A stretch of 64,000 bases of DNA, taken from NCBI GenBank assembly GCA_944321945.1, contig CALUNE010000003.1, forward strand, positions 186,001-250,000. The letters are read 5' to 3'. Source of the DNA: an uncultured Alistipes sp. (GTDB lineage: Bacteria; Bacteroidota; Bacteroidia; Bacteroidales; Rikenellaceae). The notes beneath the pieces were generated by a model. The model saw nothing but the letters and a program-made list of their open reading frames with translations, was not told where the DNA came from and did not search any database. Both the position numbers and the translations under genes were made by a program. This document shows positions 27,939 through 36,995 of the stretch, piece after piece. The stretch's first letter is position 1, and each line of letters opens with the position of its first letter.

Positions 27939-30248
27939 ATGAAAAAGACGCTGGTGACTCTTGCACTCCTGCCCTCGCTCATCGTCATGTCGACGGCCTG
28001 CACGCGGGACAACATCGAGACCATACACCCCTGTTTCGAGGATCCCGAGGCCTACGCCCCGGCCGATCTGGCCAACTGGCCGCACGCCGTCTTCTGCTTC
28101 GACGACCGGAGCTGCACCGACGTGCAGACGGCCGACAACCGGCAGGGGATCACCTCCATCGAACGGGTCGGGACTCGGGCTACGGTCGTGGCCTACAGTT
28201 CCGCCGAGAACCTCCGCTTCACCACGCTGCAAAGCGGGGCAAATCCCTACGACTACATCCTGGAGGTCAAGGATCTCGACGCCGAAATTCCGCAGATCTG
28301 GATGCAGTGCGCCTCGCTCGACCGCACGGCGGAGTCCATCGCCCTCACGCCGCTGACCTCGGAGCTGAAACTGCGGCTGATCGACGCACCCGAGGCCCTC
28401 GGTCGGATCGAAATCCTCCTGCCGGGAATGAACAACGCCCTGTACCTCTTCTCGGGGATCACGGAACCGGCCTCGCAGCCCGCCACCAAGACCCTGCGGC
28501 TGGAGCCCTCGGACCTCGAACGCACGGTTCACCTCTTCCCGATGCTCTCGGACCGCCCGTGGAATCTCGACTTCACAATCTCGATCGACGGGGCACAATA
28601 CCCCGGTACGCTCACCATCCCTCGTGGAATCGAGGCCGGCGAGGCGCTGGAGGTGGACTTCGACTTCTCGCAGATGGCTTCCGGCAGCTACAAGGTCTCC
28701 TATCGGGAGGCCCAATACGGCTCGACACCCTCCCTGCTGGCCTCGAACACCTTCGAGAACGCCCGCTACGACGAGACCTTCAAGGACAAGAACCCCTACT
28801 ACAACGTCTACGTGCTGCAGGGGTCGACCTGGAAATCGGTCGAAGTGCACAACGCCCTCTGCTCCAACGCACCGCGCTACCACGAACAGATCTGGAACGA
28901 CTGGAACAACTCCAAGAAGCTCCGCGATACGATGTGCTATGCGCAGTTCCTCGACGCGTTCAACGGTCCGGTCCGCGTGCGGGTCGAAAAACGGGGCGGT
29001 TTCTCGCAGGTGCAGGTGCGCCCCTCGACCTGGGACATCGCCACCCAGACCGTGGCAGCCAATACCGTGGAGTTCACGCTTCCGAGCTGGGAGCACCGCA
29101 AGGTCTCGGTCGAATTCGACGGTGACCGCTATCACAATCTCTTCCTGCTGCCCAACCGTCCCGACCCCGCCCGCGAACAGTATGCCGACGGAGGCTCGGA
29201 CCGCTACTTCCGCAACGGTGTCTACTACTTCGGCGGCGGCAAGGAGCACACGCTGTCCGAAGACGACCCCATCCGCCTGACCTCGGGTCAGACGCTCTAC
29301 ATCGACGAGGGAACGACGCTCTACGCCCGCGTCGAGGCCCGGGGCAGCAACATCACCATCGCCGGCCGCGGCACCCTCTCGGGAGCCAAGCTCCAGCACG
29401 TCGGCAGCCAGTACTCGAGCGGCAACATCCTGATCGACGTCCTGAACAACGACGGTTCGAACAACTGCTCGGGGCTCCGCATCGAAGGCATCACCCTCGT
29501 CGATACGCCCAACTGGTGCCTGCGCATCTTCAACACCGACAACGTGACGATCGACAACATCAACATGATGCACTGGATCCTCAACGGCGACGGCATCGAC
29601 ATCTGCACGGGCAAACACATCACCATCACCGACTGCATGCTCCGCACCTACGACGACTGCATCACGCTCAAGGTGCGCCACAACGCCCGGCCCATCGGTC
29701 CGATCGAGGATGTGAAGATCGAACGCTGCCTGGTATGGACCGAACTGGCCCGCGGCATCGTGGTAGGTCCCGAATGCGGCGACATGACCTCGCTTTCGTA
29801 CCAGACGGGCGGCATCTCCGACGTGACGGTTTCGGACTGCGTGGTGCTCGAGGCTTCGCGCGCCAACGACGACAACTTCGAGAATGCCGGACTGGCCGTG
29901 ATGGCCGAATCGGCCGGATCGAACGCTCCGGGCGTCCCGGGACCGATCGAGAACGTCCTCTTCGAGGATTGCGTCATCGACGACATCCACTCCTCGGGAC
30001 GTCCGATCACCGTCACGGCCCGGGCCCATGCCGACGGCAAGTGCACCATCTCGCAGGTCACCTTCCGCAACGTGGAGATCATCACCCGCAGCGGCTGCCG
30101 CGTCTCGGGCATCGATCCCCAGGGGAACATCTTCCGCAACCTGACCTTCGAGAACTGCACCTACAACGGGCTGAAGATCTCCTCGCTGGATCCGTCGTTC
30201 CTCGTCTGCACGGACATCGACGACGTAACCGGCCTCCGATTCGAATAA
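27939..30248 (+). CDS. Lipoprotein beta-helix glycosidase, GH28-like
   Basis: A 769-residue lipoprotein (signal ending STAC). The first ~390 residues are beta-rich accessory domains. From about residue 440 a right-handed beta helix shows repeating GSNITIAGRG, NVTIDNINM and HITITDCML turns. NGDGID (Asp551) and YDDC (Asp572, Asp573) are spaced like the GH28 NTD and DD motifs, so three carboxylates are kept. The GHG histidine region instead reads VVGPECG (about 609-614). A second ATG at 27930 is possible. The encoded enzyme probably cleaves a side or backbone linkage of the PUL glycan at the cell surface, but family and substrate are uncertain. Confidence 0.75.
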   Translation: MKKTLVTLALLPSLIVMSTACTRDNIETIHPCFEDPEAYAPADLANWPHAVFCFDDRSCTDVQTADNRQGITSIERVGTRATVVAYSSAENLRFTTLQSGANPYDYILEVKDLDAEIPQIWMQCASLDRTAESIALTPLTSELKLRLIDAPEALGRIEILLPGMNNALYLFSGITEPASQPATKTLRLEPSDLERTVHLFPMLSDRPWNLDFTISIDGAQYPGTLTIPRGIEAGEALEVDFDFSQMASGSYKVSYREAQYGSTPSLLASNTFENARYDETFKDKNPYYNVYVLQGSTWKSVEVHNALCSNAPRYHEQIWNDWNNSKKLRDTMCYAQFLDAFNGPVRVRVEKRGGFSQVQVRPSTWDIATQTVAANTVEFTLPSWEHRKVSVEFDGDRYHNLFLLPNRPDPAREQYADGGSDRYFRNGVYYFGGGKEHTLSEDDPIRLTSGQTLYIDEGTTLYARVEARGSNITIAGRGTLSGAKLQHVGSQYSSGNILIDVLNNDGSNNCSGLRIEGITLVDTPNWCLRIFNTDNVTIDNINMMHWILNGDGIDICTGKHITITDCMLRTYDDCITLKVRHNARPIGPIEDVKIERCLVWTELARGIVVGPECGDMTSLSYQTGGISDVTVSDCVVLEASRANDDNFENAGLAVMAESAGSNAPGVPGPIENVLFEDCVIDDIHSSGRPITVTARAHADGKCTISQVTFRNVEIITRSGCRVSGIDPQGNIFRNLTFENCTYNGLKISSLDPSFLVCTDIDDVTGLRFE

Positions 30249-30254
30249 TTGCAC

Positions 30255-30262
30255 TATCTTTA
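30255..30262 (+). promoter_or_regulatory. Possible internal -7 element before the first GH20
   Basis: TATCTTTA, one mismatch from TAnnTTTG, lies between the beta-helix gene and GH20 and overlaps the first possible ATG (30262). If used, initiation would fall just downstream and favour the ATG at 30283. No good -33 element was confirmed. Confidence 0.3.
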
Positions 30263-30282
30263 TGAACCCGATACGGAAAAAC

Positions 30283-32121
30283 ATGACACGATTCCAGAAA
30301 CCGATTTTTGTAATGCTGGCCGCATTGCTGGCGGCCTGCGGGCGCCCGGAGTGCGTCGTAACACCGCTTCCCGAGCAGATTCACTACCGGGGAGGCTACT
30401 TCGCCTGCGACAGCACCCGGGCCGCCCGGGGCGAATTTCCCGATCTCGAGTGCCGGATCGATCCCTCGGCCGAGGGGATCCGCGCCGAAGGCTACCGCCT
30501 GAACGTCGACCGCAAACACATGCTGCTGACGGCCGTCGACTCCGCAGGACTCTTCTACGGACGGCAGACGCTCCGCCAACTGGCCACCTCGCGCGGCATC
30601 CCCTGCGTGGAGGTGCTCGACAACCCCCGCTTCGCCTATCGGGGCATGCACCTCGACGTCTCGCGCCACTTCTTTTCCAAGGAACAGGTCCTCAAGATCC
30701 TGGACGAAATGGCCCGCTACAAGCTCAACAAGTTCCACTTCCACCTGACCGACAACGGCGGCTGGCGCGTCCAGATCGACAAATACCCGCTGCTCACACG
30801 CCTCGGCTCCCACCGCATGGAGATCGACTGGCTCAAATGGTGGGATTTCGGCGACAAGCACTACGTGCCGGAGGGAACCCCGGGCGCCTACGGAGGCTAC
30901 TTCACCAAGGAGGATATCCGTCAGATCGTGGCCTATGCCGCCGAACGGCACATCGAGGTGATTCCCGAGATCGAGTTCCCGGCCCACTCGGACGAGGTCT
31001 TCGTCGGCTATCCCGAACTCTGCTGCACGGGCAAACCCTACACCACGGGCGAATTCTGCGTGGGAAACCCCGCCACGCTGCGCTTTGCCGAGGATGTGCT
31101 GACCGAGATCATGGAGCTCTTCCCGTCGAAATATATCCACATCGGCGGTGACGAGGCGCGCAAGGTCGCCTGGAAAAGCTGCCCCAAATGCCAGCGTCTG
31201 GCCCGCGAGGTAGGGGGGCTGGAGGAGATGCAGTGCTACATGATCGAGCATCTCGAACAGTTCCTGGCCGAACACGGACGCGTGATGATGGGCTGGGACG
31301 AAATTCTGAAGAACAACCTGCGCTCGACCTCCGTGCCGATCTCCTACCGCGGACAGCGCGGCGGCATCGAAGGGGCCAACCGGGGTCTGAACGTGGTCAT
31401 GTCCCCCGGCGAGATGATCTATTTCGACTGGTACCAGGCCGATCCCTACACCCAGCCCCGGGCCATGAGCGGCTTCTCGCCCATCAAGAAGGTCTACAGC
31501 TTCTACCCCGTTCCGGACACGCCCGAGAAGGCGGCTGCCAACGAATCGATGATTAAGGGTGAGTACGTCGCTCCGGGGGATACCGAATATATCTACAACG
31601 GCGCATCGAAGAACGTTCTGGGCGTTCAGGGCTGCATGTGGACCGAATTCGTCAACACGCCGGAGCATCTCGAATACATGATGTTCCCGCGGATGCTGGC
31701 CGTGGCCGAGATCGCCTGGACACCCCAGGGACGGCGCGACTGGCACGACTTCCGCCGCCGCGTCAACCGCGAAATCCCGTTGCTCCGCTCCCGGGGCATC
31801 AACGCCTTCCAGTTGAGCAACGACGTCGAAATCTCGGTCACGCGGCTTCCGGACGGCAAGCGGGCCCTGGTTACCCTCGATACGGAAAAGTACCCCGTTG
31901 AGGTGCGCTACACGCTCGACGGCACGGATCCCACCCCTACGTCGCCCCTCTACCGGAAGCCCTTCCGGACGAAGGTCGGGACGACGATCAGCGCCGCCTG
32001 CTTCGACTCCAAAGGCACGCCCGGCAACATTGCCCGCGTCGATGTCGACGGCATGCACGACATCCGCAACTATTACCCGTACCTCGAAACCCCCGAAATC
32101 CATGCATCGATCGAACCTTGA
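30283..32121 (+). CDS. GH20 beta-N-acetylhexosaminidase, lipoprotein
   Basis: A 612-residue exo-enzyme removing terminal beta-GlcNAc/GalNAc by substrate-assisted catalysis. The signal ends LLAAC, so it is probably a lipoprotein. An N-terminal GH20b domain is followed by the barrel with HFHLTDNGGWR, HIGGDEARK (catalytic Asp290-Glu291), MGWDEIL and GVQGCMWTE. The C-terminal ~90 residues (RYTLDGTDPTPTSPLY) form a chitobiase C-terminal-like beta domain. The upstream ATG at 30262 would add seven residues. The next GH3 gene starts inside its last 20 bases. Confidence 0.93.
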   Translation: MTRFQKPIFVMLAALLAACGRPECVVTPLPEQIHYRGGYFACDSTRAARGEFPDLECRIDPSAEGIRAEGYRLNVDRKHMLLTAVDSAGLFYGRQTLRQLATSRGIPCVEVLDNPRFAYRGMHLDVSRHFFSKEQVLKILDEMARYKLNKFHFHLTDNGGWRVQIDKYPLLTRLGSHRMEIDWLKWWDFGDKHYVPEGTPGAYGGYFTKEDIRQIVAYAAERHIEVIPEIEFPAHSDEVFVGYPELCCTGKPYTTGEFCVGNPATLRFAEDVLTEIMELFPSKYIHIGGDEARKVAWKSCPKCQRLAREVGGLEEMQCYMIEHLEQFLAEHGRVMMGWDEILKNNLRSTSVPISYRGQRGGIEGANRGLNVVMSPGEMIYFDWYQADPYTQPRAMSGFSPIKKVYSFYPVPDTPEKAAANESMIKGEYVAPGDTEYIYNGASKNVLGVQGCMWTEFVNTPEHLEYMMFPRMLAVAEIAWTPQGRRDWHDFRRRVNREIPLLRSRGINAFQLSNDVEISVTRLPDGKRALVTLDTEKYPVEVRYTLDGTDPTPTSPLYRKPFRTKVGTTISAACFDSKGTPGNIARVDVDGMHDIRNYYPYLETPEIHASIEP

Positions 32122-34513
32122 CAGGATATACCGCCGGTGTGCGGTCGGCATGGCGGGAGTGCTGCTTCCTCTCTGGGGGTTGGGAGCCGATGCGCCCCGG
32201 CTGGGAATCGATCCCGTCGAGCGGATCGTGCGGGCGATGACCCTCGAAGAGAAGGCCTCACTGCTGGTCGGCGCCTCGATGGAGGACTACTCGGGAGAGG
32301 GTTCCGTGGCAGGCCGTACGCTCCGTTACATTCCCGGCTCGGCCGGTACGACCGTTCCGATGCCGCAGTACGGGATTCCGCCGACGGTCATGGCCGACGG
32401 CCCGGCCGGGCTGCGCATCGATCCCGTCCGCCGGGGCGAGACGCGCACCTATCATTGCACGGCCTTTCCCGTGGGCACGATGCTCGCCTCGACGTGGAAT
32501 CCGGAGCTGCTGGAAGAGGTCGGCGCCGCCATCGGCAACGAGGTGCTCGAGTACGGCTGCGACGTCATCCTCGGACCGGGAATGAACATCCATCGCAATC
32601 CGCTCTGCGGCCGCAACTTCGAATACTACTCCGAGGATCCGCTGCTGAGCGGCAAGTGTGGTGCCGCGATGGTCCGCGGCATCCAGTCGCAGGGGGTCGG
32701 GACCTCGGTCAAACACTTCGTCGCAAACAACCAGGAGGGGCTTCGGCTGCAAAACGACGCCCGGGTTTCACAGCGTGCCCTGCGCGAGATCTACCTGCGA
32801 GGATTCGAGATCGCCGTGCGTGAGGGGAAGCCCTGGACCGTAATGTCCTCCTACAACCGATTGAACGGCCCCTACACGCAGGAGAACCGCGACCTGCTGA
32901 CCACCATCCTGCGCGATGAATGGGGGTATGACGGCATCGTCGTCACGGACTGGATCGGTCGCCGCAACACCGTGGCACAAGTCCATGCCGGGAATGATCT
33001 GATGATGCCGGGCGAGCCGTCGCAGAGCGAAGAGATCGTCCGTGCGGTACGCGAGGGACGCCTCGACGAGCGCGACGTGGACCTCTGCGTGCGGCGGATG
33101 CTCGAATACGTCATGCGCACCCCGCGTTTCCGCGGCCACGAGCCCTCGAACCGGCCCGATTTCACACACCATGCCGCCACGGCCCGCCGGGCCGCGGCCG
33201 AAGGAATGGTGCTGCTGAGCAATCGCCACGAAACACTGCCGCTGGCCGCCGGTTCACGCATCGCACTGTTCGGCGTCAACGCCTATGAATACATCGGCTG
33301 CGGCACGGGCGCCGGATTCGTCTACGCCCCCTACATGACGGATCTGAACCGGAGTTTTGCCGAGGCGGGATTCCAACCCGACTCGCTGACCGAAGCGCTC
33401 TACGCCTCCTATCTCGCCTTCGGACAGGCGCTCTATGCCGAGCAGAATGCCCGGCTGGTGCTGGGCAACCGCTTCTACCCGCCCGAAAGTCCGCTCACCG
33501 AGGAGTTCATCGCGGCGCGTGCCGCGACAAGCGACATCGCCGTAGTATCGTTCGGACGCCTTTCCGGCGAGGGGAACGACCGCCCGGTGAGCGACTACTA
33601 CCTCACAACCGAAGAGCGGACACTGCTCGAACGGGTCTGCTCGGCCTTCCACGCCCGGGAGAAAAGGGTCGTCGTCGTGCTCAACATCGGCGGGGTGGTC
33701 GAAACAGCCTCGTGGAGCGAACTGCCCGACGCCATTCTGGTCGGTTGGCAGGGCGGTCAGGAGGGAGGCCGGGCCACGGTCGACGTGCTCGGCGGCAAGG
33801 TCTCACCCTCGGGGCGCCTGCCCATGACCTTCCCGATCGACTACGGCGATCACCCCTCGTCGCACAACTTCCCGCTTAACTACCGCTCCCACCGCGGAGA
33901 CTGGGCCGACGATGCTCCCGAACGCCGCCTGCGCAACCTCGGATTCACCGACTACGAGGAGGATATCTGGGTCGGATACCGCTACTTCACCACCCATGCG
34001 CCCGAACGCGTCGCCTATCCCTTCGGCTACGGGCTGAGCTACACGACCTTCGACTGGAGCGACGCCTCGCTCGCCAAAAACGGCGCCGAATGCCGCGTGC
34101 GGGTGCGCGTCACCAACACGGGGGCGTATCCCGGCAAGGAGGTTGTCGAACTCTACGTGGCGGCCCCCGAAGGCCCGCTGCCCAAACCACGGCGCGAATT
34201 GCGGGCCTTTGCCAAGAGCCGGACGCTGCAGCCCGGCGAATCGGAATGGATGACGCTGCGTTTCGCCCTGAGCGATCTGGCCTCGTTCGACCCGACCTGC
34301 GCCTCGTTCGTCACCGATGCCGGCACCTACGACGTCGAACTGGCCCGCTCGGCCGACGATATCCGCATCCGCCTGCCGCTGAAGGTCCCCGCCGCCCGCC
34401 GCCGGGTTCACGACGTTCTCAACCCCCGGGAACCGCTGCAACTCCTGACCTTCCCCGCTGAGAGCCCCCAAACAATCTCAAAAGCCAATTTGTCGGTCCG
34501 GACAACCAATTAA
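32102..34513 (+). CDS. GH3 exo-beta-glycosidase 1
   Basis: An 803-residue family GH3 enzyme. After a probable signal peptide (to about 31) come the barrel with GRNFEYYSEDP and SVKHFVANNQE, and the nucleophile in VVTDW (Asp283). The second domain carries SGEGNDR, in which Glu490 fits the acid/base position. [11 protein letters not shown] and a fibronectin-III-like C-domain complete the layout of retaining beta-glucosidases and related enzymes. The ATG at 32102 overlaps the GH20 end by 20 bases; the open frame continues upstream without a better start. Glucosidase is the commonest activity, but xylosidase or N-acetylglucosaminidase activity cannot be excluded. Confidence 0.92.
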   Translation: MHRSNLDRIYRRCAVGMAGVLLPLWGLGADAPRLGIDPVERIVRAMTLEEKASLLVGASMEDYSGEGSVAGRTLRYIPGSAGTTVPMPQYGIPPTVMADGPAGLRIDPVRRGETRTYHCTAFPVGTMLASTWNPELLEEVGAAIGNEVLEYGCDVILGPGMNIHRNPLCGRNFEYYSEDPLLSGKCGAAMVRGIQSQGVGTSVKHFVANNQEGLRLQNDARVSQRALREIYLRGFEIAVREGKPWTVMSSYNRLNGPYTQENRDLLTTILRDEWGYDGIVVTDWIGRRNTVAQVHAGNDLMMPGEPSQSEEIVRAVREGRLDERDVDLCVRRMLEYVMRTPRFRGHEPSNRPDFTHHAATARRAAAEGMVLLSNRHETLPLAAGSRIALFGVNAYEYIGCGTGAGFVYAPYMTDLNRSFAEAGFQPDSLTEALYASYLAFGQALYAEQNARLVLGNRFYPPESPLTEEFIAARAATSDIAVVSFGRLSGEGNDRPVSDYYLTTEERTLLERVCSAFHAREKRVVVVLNIGGVVETASWSELPDAILVGWQGGQEGGRATVDVLGGKVSPSGRLPMTFPIDYGDHPSSHNFPLNYRSHRGDWADDAPERRLRNLGFTDYEEDIWVGYRYFTTHAPERVAYPFGYGLSYTTFDWSDASLAKNGAECRVRVRVTNTGAYPGKEVVELYVAAPEGPLPKPRRELRAFAKSRTLQPGESEWMTLRFALSDLASFDPTCASFVTDAGTYDVELARSADDIRIRLPLKVPAARRRVHDVLNPREPLQLLTFPAESPQTISKANLSVRTTN

Positions 34514-34639
34514 ATCAAAAAATCCGTATATTCATCCCCGGAATCCGCAGGAGGTTCGCCCCGACGGATCCCGGGGATCTGACGAACGGGCCGGGTTGCC
34601 GCCATTCGGATGCCGAACCCGCCCCACAAACTTGAACAG

Positions 34640-36976
34640 ATGAAGAAACTCATGTACCTGCTGACCTGCGCCCTGGGCTGGAGCGGATGCTCCTCGACCC
34701 AAACGCCGCCCCCCTTCCCTGCCGACCGAGACATGGAAGCCCGCATCGAAAAGATCCTCGACACGCTGACGCTCGAGGAGAAGATCGGCCAAATGTGCCA
34801 ACTCACCGTCGGAATGGTCACCGACAACAGCGACCCGCAGCATCCCTTCATCAGCGATGCCCTGCTCGACACCGTCATCCGTCACTACAAGGTAGGCTCG
34901 ATCCTCAACATCCCGTTCGGCATCGGCCAGCCGCCCCGCGTATGGCTCGAGGTCATCAACAAGATCCAGCAGCGCTCGCTCGACGAACTGGGCATTCCGT
35001 GCATCTACGGCGTCGATCAGATCCACGGCGCCTCCTACACCGTCGGCGCCACCCTCTTCCCGCAGGGAATCAACATGGGCGCCGCGCTCAACGTCGAACT
35101 CATGCGCCGCGCCTCGGAGATCTCGGCCTACGAAACCCGAGCCTGCGGCATTCCGTGGAACTTCGCCCCGGTGATGGACCTCGGACGCGATCCCCGTTGG
35201 CCACGCATGTGGGAGAGCTACGGCGAGGATGTCTGCATCAACTCGCACATGGCCGCCGCCTCGGTCCGCGGCCTGCAGGGCGACGACCCCAACCACATCG
35301 CCCCCACCCGCGTGGCTGCCTGCATCAAACACTTCATGGCCTACGGCGTTCCGGTCTCGGGCAAGGACCGAACCCCTTCGTCCGTCACGCGAAACGCCCT
35401 GCGTGAAAAATACTTCGCCCCCTTCCTGGAGAGCATCCGCGCCGGAGCCCTCTCGCTGATGGTCAATTCGGCCAGCAACGACGGCATGCCCTTCCACGCC
35501 AACCGCGAACTGCTCACCGGATGGCTCAAGGAGGAGCTGGGCTGGGACGGACTGATCGTCACCGACTGGAACGACATCTACAACCTGAGCGACCGCGACC
35601 ACATCGCCGCCAACCACAAGGAGGCCGTGGCCCTGGCCATCAATGCCGGCATCGACATGGCAATGGTCCCCTCCGACTGGAAGTTCTGCGACTACCTGCG
35701 CGAACTGGTCGGGGAAAAGGTCGTCCCCATGTCGCGCATCGACGATGCCGTGCGCCGCGTCCTGCGGCTCAAGATGCGTCTCGGACTCTTCGAAAAGCCC
35801 TTCCCCGATGCCGAAGCCTTCGATCGTTTTGCCTGCGGAGAGTTTGCCGACGTGGCACTCCAAGCCGCCGAGGAGTCGCAGGTGCTGCTCAAAAACGAGG
35901 GAAATCTCCTGCCGCTGAAGCCCTCGACACGAATTCTCCTCACGGGCCCCAATGCCAACTCGATGCGCTGCCTCAACGGCGGATGGTCCTACTCGTGGCA
36001 GGGCGACCGCTGCGACGAATTCGCCGAGGAGTACCATACGATCTATGAGGCGCTGCAAGAAAAATTCGACCACGTGACCTGGATCCCCGGCGTGGAATAC
36101 GGGACCCCCGAAGAGGATTGGCAGACGGAACGTCTGACGGGCATCGAACGGGCCGTAGCCGCAGCCCGTCAGGCCGATGTCATCGTGGCCTGCGTGGGCG
36201 AAAACTCCTACTGCGAGACCCCCGGCAACATGAACGACCTGAACCTCTCGCCCAACCAGCAGCTGCTGGTCCGCAAGCTGGCCGCAACGGGCAAGCCCGT
36301 CATCCTGATCCTCAACGAGGGACGTCCGCGACTGATCCGCGAGATCGAGCCCCTGGCCCGAGCCGTTGTCGACGTGCTGCTGCCAGGCAACTACGGCGGC
36401 GATGCCCTGGCCCGTCTGCTCGTCGGCGAGGCGAACTTCAGCGCCCGCCTGCCCTTCACCTACCCGCGCTGGCCCGATGCCCTGGCCACCTACGACTTCA
36501 AACCCTGCCAGCAGATGGGCCCCATGGAGGGCGAATACAACTACGACGCCGTGATGGATGTCCAGTGGCCCTTCGGATACGGACTGAGCTACACGACCTT
36601 CGCCTATGCGAACCTCCGGGCCGAACGCACCGAATTCCGCGACGGCGACCTGCTCACCTTCTCGGTCGACGTCTCGAATACGGGCGACCGCACGGGCAAG
36701 GAGGCCGTGATGCTGTGGTCGAGCGACTGCGTGGCCAGCCTCACCCCCGACGTGATTCGGCTGCGGAACTTCGAGAAGATCGAACTCCAGCCCGGACAGA
36801 CCCGCACCGTCACCCTCTCGATTCCGGCCTCGGACCTGGCTTTCGTGGGTTACGACGGCCGGTGGAGACTCGAGGCCGGAGAGTTCCGGATCCGCATGGG
36901 CACCGAATCGCTGACGATCCGCTGCACCGAAACCCGGGTCTATGAGACACCCAACATTCCGCAAGCAAAACACTGA
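34640..36976 (+). CDS. GH3 exo-beta-glycosidase 2, lipoprotein
   Basis: A 778-residue GH3 enzyme with lipobox [23 protein letters not shown] and WESYGED resemble the beta-glucan exohydrolase-like branch of GH3. The nucleophile lies in VTDWND (Asp309), and [10 protein letters not shown] (Glu526) fits the acid/base loop. A C-terminal FnIII-like domain follows [10 protein letters not shown]. It belongs to a different GH3 branch from its neighbour, so the two probably cleave different linkages. The 126-base gap before it holds only a weak promoter-like TATATTCA (34527-34534). The ATG at 34640 opens the lipoprotein signal. Confidence 0.92.
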   Translation: MKKLMYLLTCALGWSGCSSTQTPPPFPADRDMEARIEKILDTLTLEEKIGQMCQLTVGMVTDNSDPQHPFISDALLDTVIRHYKVGSILNIPFGIGQPPRVWLEVINKIQQRSLDELGIPCIYGVDQIHGASYTVGATLFPQGINMGAALNVELMRRASEISAYETRACGIPWNFAPVMDLGRDPRWPRMWESYGEDVCINSHMAAASVRGLQGDDPNHIAPTRVAACIKHFMAYGVPVSGKDRTPSSVTRNALREKYFAPFLESIRAGALSLMVNSASNDGMPFHANRELLTGWLKEELGWDGLIVTDWNDIYNLSDRDHIAANHKEAVALAINAGIDMAMVPSDWKFCDYLRELVGEKVVPMSRIDDAVRRVLRLKMRLGLFEKPFPDAEAFDRFACGEFADVALQAAEESQVLLKNEGNLLPLKPSTRILLTGPNANSMRCLNGGWSYSWQGDRCDEFAEEYHTIYEALQEKFDHVTWIPGVEYGTPEEDWQTERLTGIERAVAAARQADVIVACVGENSYCETPGNMNDLNLSPNQQLLVRKLAATGKPVILILNEGRPRLIREIEPLARAVVDVLLPGNYGGDALARLLVGEANFSARLPFTYPRWPDALATYDFKPCQQMGPMEGEYNYDAVMDVQWPFGYGLSYTTFAYANLRAERTEFRDGDLLTFSVDVSNTGDRTGKEAVMLWSSDCVASLTPDVIRLRNFEKIELQPGQTRTVTLSIPASDLAFVGYDGRWRLEAGEFRIRMGTESLTIRCTETRVYETPNIPQAKH

Positions 36977-36995
36977 AACCCAAAACTACCGAAAC

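Noticed and set aside
26217-30284. 1355-codon minus-strand open frame opposite SusD 2 and the beta-helix gene
   Set aside because: Antisense shadow of two well-supported genes, with low-complexity valine/arginine-rich translation.
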